Source: JBPYCR01 sp051846935
Lineage (GTDB): Bacteria > Bacillota > Bacilli > Bacillales > Amphibacillaceae
DNA: 64,000 nucleotides
Assembly: GCF_051846935.1 (NCBI RefSeq)
Contig: NZ_JBPYCS010000012.1
Coordinates: forward strand, 21,534 to 85,533
Reading direction: 5' to 3'
Part shown: one piece after another, positions 45,364-51,800 of the stretch
How positions within the stretch are numbered: position 1 is the stretch's first letter
Layout of the letters: every line of letters begins with the position of its first letter
Notes under the pieces: model-generated
The model's input: the letters and a program-made list of their open reading frames with translations, nothing else
Databases searched by the model: none
What the model was told of the DNA's origin: nothing
Position numbers and translations under genes: made by a program

Positions 45364-46506
45364 ATGCATGCAGTTGTGTTAGGGCTAGGGATGATCGGAA
45401 AAACAGTAGCGGAGGAGCTTGCAAATAATCGGGCGTTTTCAACTGTAACTGCTGTAGATGCAATTGAAGATAACATACATCGGCTGAGGAAGGATTGTGC
45501 GATAATTGGAGAAGTTGCTGATTTATCATCGGAAGAAAGCATATCTCTAGCGATACAAGGGGCAGACATTGTCGTTTCCTGCTTGCCACATTCGTTAAGC
45601 ATGGCTGCATCGAAGGCCGCAATCCGAACGAACTGTCATTTAATTGACCTCGTTGGCGCGGGATTTTCTACGAAGTTAAAGCTTCATAAACAGGCGGAGG
45701 AAGCTGGTGTCATACTAATGCCAGGCTGTGGCGTTGCACCGGGAATTGTTAATATCCTCGCAAGAAGAGGCATTGATTTGCTTGATCATGCAGAGGAAGC
45801 CGTTTTGTTTTGCGGTGGATTGCCTCGTCACCCCTTGCCTCCGCTGCATTATCAAGTCGTCTTTCGACTGGAGAGCTTATTAAATTTGTATATGAATCCA
45901 GCAGTAGCGGTTGAAGCGGGCGAACGAGTAGAAGTCCCCCCCTTTTCTGGGCTTGAAAAAATAACTTTCTCTGAGCCAGTAGGAGAATGTGAGGCGATTA
46001 TTACCGATGCTCATAGTACGGCCTATACGCTTAAAGATAAAGTCGATAAGCTGTATGAAAAAACGGTACGTTACCGAGGGCATTGGGAAAAGATGCACGT
46101 ACTTGCTGAATTAGGTTTTTTAAATAAAGAACCTGTAGAAATAGATGGTAAAGCAGTAAGCCCAAGGGACTTTTCGCGTAAAATATTGGAGCCAAGCTTG
46201 AAAGGGAGTTCGTTAGAGGATATTACTGTATTGCGAGTAATTGTAGAGGGAACGAAAGATGGCAGGCGAGCGAAGCATCAGTGGGAAATGATTGATCACT
46301 TTGATCACGAGTTAAATATTACATCCATGGCAAAGACGACCGCGATGCCTGCGGTTGTGCTCGCTCAGTGGCTAGCAGAAGGAGCAATTACTGAAAAAGG
46401 CGTTCTCGCAATCGAACAAGTAATAACTGGTGAGCGATTCAATCGCTTTCTGAACGCGCTAGAGGAAGTAGGCATACATATTACGTATAAAGAAAATACG
46501 AACTAA
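45364..46506 (+). CDS. Saccharopine/lysine dehydrogenase family enzyme
   Basis: NAD(P)-dependent oxidoreductase of the saccharopine dehydrogenase family, 380 residues. N-terminal Rossmann segment VVLGLGMIGKTVAEEL, then MPGCGVAPGIVNIL, GGLPRHPLPPLHYQVVF and KTVRYRGHWEKM. These segments and the length recall L-lysine 6-dehydrogenase of Geobacillus rather than the larger saccharopine enzymes. Start ATG 45364 behind GAGGAGGG. Follows the YfcC-like carrier by 132 bases, so a role in oxidising the imported amino acid is inferred. Other diamino or amino acids remain possible. Confidence 0.82.
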   Translation: MHAVVLGLGMIGKTVAEELANNRAFSTVTAVDAIEDNIHRLRKDCAIIGEVADLSSEESISLAIQGADIVVSCLPHSLSMAASKAAIRTNCHLIDLVGAGFSTKLKLHKQAEEAGVILMPGCGVAPGIVNILARRGIDLLDHAEEAVLFCGGLPRHPLPPLHYQVVFRLESLLNLYMNPAVAVEAGERVEVPPFSGLEKITFSEPVGECEAIITDAHSTAYTLKDKVDKLYEKTVRYRGHWEKMHVLAELGFLNKEPVEIDGKAVSPRDFSRKILEPSLKGSSLEDITVLRVIVEGTKDGRRAKHQWEMIDHFDHELNITSMAKTTAMPAVVLAQWLAEGAITEKGVLAIEQVITGERFNRFLNALEEVGIHITYKENTN

Positions 46507-46526
46507 ATTTATAAAACATAGTTTGG

Positions 46527-46562
46527 ATGGCTCTCGTCTTTTTAATAGGCGAGGCCTTTTTG
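46527..46562 (+). terminator. Terminator of the carrier-dehydrogenase operon
   Basis: GGCTCTCGTCT pairs with AGGCGAGGCC (with a bulge and G-U pair), followed by TTTTTG, 20 bases after the dehydrogenase stop. Confidence 0.65.
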
Positions 46563-46592
46563 TTGCGCTTAATTTAAATTAGGGCGGAATAA

Positions 46593-46646
46593 ATAACAAT
46601 ACGTTTACAAGTGATTAACAGGGAGTAAACAAATGAACGGTACACT
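46593..46646 (+). promoter_or_regulatory. PhoP box and promoter of the phn operon
   Basis: Four TTAACA-like hexamers stand in exact 11-bp register: ATAACA (46593), TTTACA (46604), TTAACA (46615) and TAAACA (46626), each with a 5-base spacer. This is the arrangement of PhoP boxes in bacilli. A -10-like TACACT lies at 46641-46646. Predicts induction on phosphate starvation. Confidence 0.75.
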
Positions 46647-46770
46647 TAAGTATGTACAAGAACAACGTCAAAAAGATGGGAGCGAATAATTCTATGCGTT
46701 AAATGAATGGTCCATTACATAACCCATGTACGCGCACGAATGAAAATTATATTATGGGGGTTTATTATCG

Positions 46771-47676
46771 ATGAAAAAGTTAAGTTGTTTACTTTCACTT
46801 GTAGTGTTAATGGGAATTCTCGCAGCTTGTGGAAATGGTGAGGCGAAATCTGAAATAGAGGAATTGTCTGTTCAATTTGTTCCTTCACAAAACGCAGATA
46901 CGTTAGAAGCAAAAGCAAAGCCTTTAGAAGAATTGCTTAGTGCGGAGCTTGATATTCCCGTTAAAGTAAGTGTGTCAACAGATTATAATACGATTATCGA
47001 AGCGATGGACTCGGAACAGGTAGATGTAGGCTTTTTACCACCTACTGCTTATGTGCTTGCTAAAGAACAAGGAGCAGCCGAAGTAATCTTACAGGCGCAG
47101 CGCTATGGCGTAAACGATGATGGTTCGCCGACTGAAGAGCTTGTTGATTTTTATAAATCAATGTTTATCGTCCGAGCAGATTCAGATATTCAAACTATTG
47201 AAGATTTAAAAGGGAAGAAAATAGGCTATCAAAACGTAACTTCATCTGCAGGATTTGTTTGGCCAGCAGCTACATTAATGGAAGCAGGTGTTCACCCACT
47301 GGATGATGTAAATCCAGTTACGTTAAAAGGGCACGACCAAGCAGTTATCTCGCTATTAAATAAGGATATTGATGTAGCGGTGACGTTCCAGGATGCACGA
47401 AATATTGTAGCGGGTGATTATGAAAATGTATTTGATGAAACAAGTGTTTTACAATTTACCGAAGGCATTCCGAACGACACAATTGCTGTACGTCCAGAAA
47501 TAAATGAAGAAATGAAGCAAGCGATTACGAATGCGTTTATTGCTATCGGTCAGGACGAGGAAGGTCGTGAAATTATTCGGGAAATTTATTCACATGAAGG
47601 CTATGTGAAATCCGAGGATAGTAACTTTGACATAGTACGAGAGTACGAGGAGAAAGTAAGTGCTGAAGTAGAGTGA
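46771..47676 (+). CDS. phnD: Phosphonate-type ABC transporter substrate-binding lipoprotein
   Basis: PhnD-family receptor, 301 residues. Lipoprotein signal with lipobox LAAC (Cys about residue 20). VSVSTDYNTIIEAMDSEQVD and VGFLPPTAYVLAKEQ are family segments, and the ligand-loop region IGYQNVTSSAGFVWPAATLM resembles the phosphonate/phosphite-binding motif. Start ATG 46771 behind GGGGG. Preceded by a PhoP box. May bind phosphonates, phosphite or phosphate esters; no C-P lyase is in the window. Confidence 0.92.
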   Translation: MKKLSCLLSLVVLMGILAACGNGEAKSEIEELSVQFVPSQNADTLEAKAKPLEELLSAELDIPVKVSVSTDYNTIIEAMDSEQVDVGFLPPTAYVLAKEQGAAEVILQAQRYGVNDDGSPTEELVDFYKSMFIVRADSDIQTIEDLKGKKIGYQNVTSSAGFVWPAATLMEAGVHPLDDVNPVTLKGHDQAVISLLNKDIDVAVTFQDARNIVAGDYENVFDETSVLQFTEGIPNDTIAVRPEINEEMKQAITNAFIAIGQDEEGREIIREIYSHEGYVKSEDSNFDIVREYEEKVSAEVE

Positions 47677-47709
47677 TCGAACACGAACTAATTCAATAAG
47701 TTTCGTAAA

Positions 47710-47756
47710 AGGATGGCTGACGAAATAGACAATTATGTTGGCCTCTTTTTGCGCAT
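47710..47756 (+). terminator. Attenuator hairpin between phnD and phnC
   Basis: GGCTGAC pairs with GTTGGCC (G-U pairs included) and is followed by TCTTTTTG. It would limit transcription of the ABC and membrane genes relative to the receptor. It covers the ATG at 47735, supporting a later phnC start. Confidence 0.55.
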
Positions 47757-47782
47757 TTTCAAGAGAAAGTGGGAAAAGAAAA

Positions 47783-48553
47783 TTGATCGAAATGAAGCGT
47801 GTTTCCAAAGTATATTCAAATGGTACGAGAGGGTTAAATAATATAAATCTACGTATAGAGCAAGGAGAGTTTGTCGTTATCGTTGGCTTGTCTGGTGCAG
47901 GTAAGTCAACATTGCTTCGCTCTATTAATCGACTCATTGAAATAAGTGAAGGAGATATCGTAATTAATAATCAATCTATTACGAAGGCGAAAGGAAACGA
48001 ATTGTATCGAATACGCCGCGATATCGGAATGATTTTTCAAAACTTTAATCTCGTCAAACGTTCTACCGTGCTAAGAAATGTATTATCTGGTCGAGTTGGG
48101 TATCATTCCACGTTTCGTATGATTTTAGGGTTGTTTCCTAAGGAAGATAAAAAGCGAGCTATCGATGCGCTACATCGGGTCAATATTGCCGAAAAAGCGT
48201 ACATTCGAGCCGATCAACTTTCGGGTGGCCAGCAACAACGTGTTTCGATCGCTCGAGCATTAGCTCAAGGCTCGCGATTTATTTTAGCAGATGAACCGGT
48301 TGCTTCGCTTGATCCACTTACAACGAATCGAGTAATGAACGATCTACGTCGAATTAATCAAGAGTTGGATATAACGATGATCGTTAATCTCCATTCAATT
48401 GAATTGGCAAGGAAATATGCAACGAGAATTATAGGGATGAAGCAAGGAGAAGTTGTTTTTGATGGTACGGCAGAGGAAGCGACGGATGATGTATTCGATA
48501 TTATTTATGCCCGAAGCTTAGACGTGGATATGCCGAGGAGCGCAGGCGAATGA
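47783..48553 (+). CDS. phnC: Phosphonate-type ABC transporter ATPase
   Basis: ATPase of the PhnCDE importer, 256 residues. Walker A GLSGAGKST, signature LSGGQQQ, Walker B FILADEPVASLD. The start is taken as TTG 47783 (IEMKRVSKVYSNGTRG), matching family N-termini; an upstream ATG at 47735 lacks a Shine-Dalgarno and sits in a terminator-like hairpin. Overlaps phnE by 4 bases. Confidence 0.92.
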   Translation: MIEMKRVSKVYSNGTRGLNNINLRIEQGEFVVIVGLSGAGKSTLLRSINRLIEISEGDIVINNQSITKAKGNELYRIRRDIGMIFQNFNLVKRSTVLRNVLSGRVGYHSTFRMILGLFPKEDKKRAIDALHRVNIAEKAYIRADQLSGGQQQRVSIARALAQGSRFILADEPVASLDPLTTNRVMNDLRRINQELDITMIVNLHSIELARKYATRIIGMKQGEVVFDGTAEEATDDVFDIIYARSLDVDMPRSAGE

Positions 48554-49347
48554 ATATGGATGGAAAAATAGTTGTTGATCGCCTACTCACGCCTAAAAAG
48601 TGGAAATACATTATTATTTCAGTCACTATTGTATTTTTATTAATAGCCGGAAGTTGGAAAATAGAGATTTCATTTTCCGAATTAGTTAAAGGGCTTCCCG
48701 AAATGTTTGACCTAGTAATTCGCATGGTGCCGCCGGATTGGAGTTATTTTACGGTTATAACCTCGCCAATTTTAGAAACGATACGAATGGCGGTTGTGGG
48801 CACGACCTTAGGAGGGATACTAGCTTTTATTCTATCTGTTTTTGCAGCGAGAAATGTATTTCATACAAAATGGATCACTGTGCCAGCCCGCCTAATTCTT
48901 AATTTCATTCGAACGTTGCCTGAATTATTAATCGCCGCCTTATTTGTAGCTGTTTTTGGAATAGGTCCGATTCCAGGGATCTTTGCTCTGATGTTCTTTT
49001 CGCTCGGCATTATCGCTAAGCTATTTTATGAATCGATTGAGTCGATTGATCCAGGTCCAATGGAAGCAATGACAGCCGTTGGTGCAAATAAAATAAAGTG
49101 GATCGTATTTGGTGTCGTGCCCCAAGTGATGGCTTCCTTTATGTCATTTTTTCTTTATGCTTTTGAGATAAATATACGTGCTGCCGCCGTGTTAGGATTA
49201 GTTGGTGCTGGTGGAATCGGCTTGTATTATGAAAAAACACTAGGTTTCTTGGACTATGAAAAAACAACCTCCATTATTATCTACACGTTAATCGTTGTTT
49301 TATTGATTGATTACGTGAGCTCAAAAATAAGGAGGAAACTAACATGA
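48550..49347 (+). CDS. phnE: Phosphonate-type ABC transporter permease 1
   Basis: PhnE-family permease, 265 residues, with about six hydrophobic spans and the EAA-type loop AMTAVGANKIKWIVFGVVP that couples to PhnC. Start ATG 48550 overlaps the phnC stop; its end overlaps the next permease gene by 4 bases. Two permease genes in tandem (PhnE1-PhnE2) are common in Gram-positive phosphonate-type operons. Confidence 0.92.
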   Translation: MNMDGKIVVDRLLTPKKWKYIIISVTIVFLLIAGSWKIEISFSELVKGLPEMFDLVIRMVPPDWSYFTVITSPILETIRMAVVGTTLGGILAFILSVFAARNVFHTKWITVPARLILNFIRTLPELLIAALFVAVFGIGPIPGIFALMFFSLGIIAKLFYESIESIDPGPMEAMTAVGANKIKWIVFGVVPQVMASFMSFFLYAFEINIRAAAVLGLVGAGGIGLYYEKTLGFLDYEKTTSIIIYTLIVVLLIDYVSSKIRRKLT

Positions 49348-50129
49348 ATGTAGAAAAGCGAAATAAAGCAGTGCAACGTGCTTTTATTGGTTTAGTTGTC
49401 ATTTGTATTTATGGGTGGGCGTTTATTGGCTTGCCTGCATTCGAAATAAAGGAAACATCGCTGAATGTTATCTCGTCAATTTTTTCTGGTTTTATACACC
49501 CGGATGTAGATTATATATATGATCCCGGTGGAGAGGATTTGCTTAGGAGCTTACTAGATACAATAGCAATAGCGATCTTGGGTACTTTTATTGCTGCAGT
49601 ACTCTGTATACCTTTTTCCTTTATGGCGGCTGCAAATATTGTCCAAACAAAAGCGATCATTGGGACAAACAAGTTTATTTTAAGTTTTATACGTGTCTTT
49701 CCAGATATTGTTCTTGCTTTGTTATTTATTAAAGCAGTAGGACCTGGACCGTTTGCAGGAGTTCTCGCTTTAGGCATCGGAGCAGTCGGCATGCTTGGAA
49801 AGTTAATTTCAGAAAGTATTGAAGGGATCGATCTAAGTGCCAAGGAAGCTTTAACTGCAACTGGAGCAAATCCAGTAAAAACATTCGTTTATGCGATCAT
49901 CCCCCAAGTACTGCCAAACTTTTTTTCTTTTATTATGTACCGATTGGAAGTAAATGTTCGAGCAGCAACTGTGTTAGGAATTATCGGAGCTGGTGGAATT
50001 GGTACCCCATTAATATTTGCTTTAAGTGTTCGAGATTGGGAGCGGGTTGGTATTATATTAATTGGTATTATTGTAATGGTGACAATTATTGATATTATTT
50101 CTGGAAAGATTAGATCACGATTTGTCTAA
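49344..50129 (+). CDS. phnE: Phosphonate-type ABC transporter permease 2
   Basis: Second PhnE-family permease, 261 residues, with the coupling loop ALTATGANPVKTFVYAIIP and the C-terminal IIGAGGIGTPLIFALS. Start ATG 49344 overlaps the first permease gene by 4 bases behind AAGGAGG. The two permeases are clearly related in sequence, so they probably form a heterodimer. The 5'-nucleotidase gene follows after 25 bases. Confidence 0.92.
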   Translation: MNVEKRNKAVQRAFIGLVVICIYGWAFIGLPAFEIKETSLNVISSIFSGFIHPDVDYIYDPGGEDLLRSLLDTIAIAILGTFIAAVLCIPFSFMAAANIVQTKAIIGTNKFILSFIRVFPDIVLALLFIKAVGPGPFAGVLALGIGAVGMLGKLISESIEGIDLSAKEALTATGANPVKTFVYAIIPQVLPNFFSFIMYRLEVNVRAATVLGIIGAGGIGTPLIFALSVRDWERVGIILIGIIVMVTIIDIISGKIRSRFV

Positions 50130-50154
50130 AACACTTTAGGGAAGGAAGGGTTAT

Positions 50155-51732
50155 GTGCCAAAAAAAACAACCGTAACTATTTTATTTACGAGTGATATCC
50201 ATGGTCATATTTTGCCGCATCGATATGGGAGAAATGAGCAAGCAGATTTAGGGCTTGCTAAGTATGCAACTGTCGTAAAGGAATACCAAAAAAGGGGATC
50301 TGTTCTCATAATTGATAATGGAGATTTACTTCAAGGCACGCCTTTAATGACCCATTATGTGAACGCGCATTCTGAGAAAAAAAACCCGATTATTGAGGTA
50401 ATGAATGCCATCGGTCTCGATTGTGCAGTCGTGGGGAACCATGAATTTAATTTTGGAAAGAAAGTATTAACGAAAGCGATTAAAGAGTCAGTTTTTCCGT
50501 GGTTGTCTGCTAATATTTTGGATAAAGCTACGGGAGCACCTCTTTTCGGAAAGCCGTATATTATTAAGAAGTGTGAAACAGGCCTAAAGATAGCAGTCGT
50601 TGGAGTGACCACTCATTTTATTCCTAAATGGGAGAATCCTAATCATATTGAAGGAATTGAATTTATTGACGCTTACGCCACGTTAAAAGGGTTGGTAGAG
50701 CATATCCGTGCTGTTGAAAAGCCGGATATCCTAATTGCATCTTATCATGGTGGATTTGAAAGAGATATTGAAACGGGGGAACCATTAGAGCCTTTAACCG
50801 GGGAAAATCAAGCATTTCAAATGTGTACAGAAATTGATGGTATTGATGTATTGTTAACAGGGCATCAGCATAGACAAATTATCGGGAAGCTAAATGGTGT
50901 GCTCGTTGTACAACCAGGAAGTAATGGAGAAATGTACAGTGAGATAACGATTGATATGGCTACTCATGGACAAGGGTGGCGGCTTATAGATAAACAGGCA
51001 CAGCTTTGCACCTTAGAAGGTGTACGGGCAGATATCAATAGTTTATCAATTGTAAACGCCTTTGAAAGATCGACCCAGAAATGGCTTGATGAACCAATTG
51101 GCTATATTATTGGAGATATGACAATAACAGACCCGCATCAAGCTCGAATGAAAAAGCATCCATTTATTCAATTTATTCAAGATGTACAGAAGGATGCGAG
51201 CGGTGTGGATATATCTGTCTCATCTTTGCTGAATAATGAAACAGCTGGCTTCGGAACAGTAGTTACGATGCGTGATGTTGTGTTTAACTATATGTTTCCG
51301 AACACACTCGTTGTTTTGGAATTAACAGGTAAAGACATTAAAGCGGCACTCGAAAAAAGCGCTACGTATTTTACGTTAGATGAAGACGGTGCTATTGTTG
51401 TAGATCCCTCTTATATTTATCCTAAAGCGCAGCATTATAATTACGATATGTGGGAAGGGATTTATTATGAGATTAATGTCGCAAACAATCCTAGTAATCG
51501 AATCGTTCGACTTGACTATAAAGGCAGCCCGCTAAAAATGAAACAGTCCTACAAGGTAGTCTTAAACAACTACCGCGCATCGGGTGGGGGAAACTACGAC
51601 ATGTTTATAAATAAACCAATTGTAAAAGAAATTCAGCAAGACACAGTACAATTAATCGAAGCATACTTTCAAAAGCAACGTACGGTGCAGGCATATGCAA
51701 TGGAAAACTTTTATATCGTAAACAATAAATAA
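50155..51732 (+). CDS. Cytoplasmic 5'-nucleotidase/2',3'-cyclic phosphodiesterase family protein
   Basis: Calcineurin-like phosphoesterase with 5'-nucleotidase C-terminal domain, 525 residues. Metal-binding motifs: FTSDIHGH (about residue 11), DNGDLLQG, GNHEFNFG and TGHQHR; the C-terminal substrate domain holds NNYRASGGGNYDMF. There is no signal peptide or anchor, unlike the secreted YhcR type. Start GTG 50155 behind GGAAGGAAGG. Only 25 bases after phnE, so it is probably co-transcribed with the PhoP-controlled transporter and may release phosphate from imported or internal nucleotides. Confidence 0.88.
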   Translation: MPKKTTVTILFTSDIHGHILPHRYGRNEQADLGLAKYATVVKEYQKRGSVLIIDNGDLLQGTPLMTHYVNAHSEKKNPIIEVMNAIGLDCAVVGNHEFNFGKKVLTKAIKESVFPWLSANILDKATGAPLFGKPYIIKKCETGLKIAVVGVTTHFIPKWENPNHIEGIEFIDAYATLKGLVEHIRAVEKPDILIASYHGGFERDIETGEPLEPLTGENQAFQMCTEIDGIDVLLTGHQHRQIIGKLNGVLVVQPGSNGEMYSEITIDMATHGQGWRLIDKQAQLCTLEGVRADINSLSIVNAFERSTQKWLDEPIGYIIGDMTITDPHQARMKKHPFIQFIQDVQKDASGVDISVSSLLNNETAGFGTVVTMRDVVFNYMFPNTLVVLELTGKDIKAALEKSATYFTLDEDGAIVVDPSYIYPKAQHYNYDMWEGIYYEINVANNPSNRIVRLDYKGSPLKMKQSYKVVLNNYRASGGGNYDMFINKPIVKEIQQDTVQLIEAYFQKQRTVQAYAMENFYIVNNK

Positions 51733-51752
51733 GCATAGTTATGACTAGCTTG

Positions 51753-51792
51753 AAAAAAGCTCTTTTGCTTCTCATTGTACAAGCAAAAGAGC
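51753..51792 (-). terminator. Terminator between the nucleotidase and GGDEF-EAL genes
   Basis: GCTCTTTTGCTT pairs perfectly (12 bp) with AAGCAAAAGAGC. The T-run (six bases) is on the minus strand, so it serves mainly the GGDEF-EAL gene, though the stem may also act for the plus strand. Confidence 0.85.
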
Positions 51793-51800
51793 CACTTTGT

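Noticed and set aside
46633..46689. 18-codon reading frame with a GGGAG ahead of it, upstream of phnD
   Set aside because: It starts inside the PhoP-box promoter region, upstream of the likely transcription start, so it would not be in the phn message.
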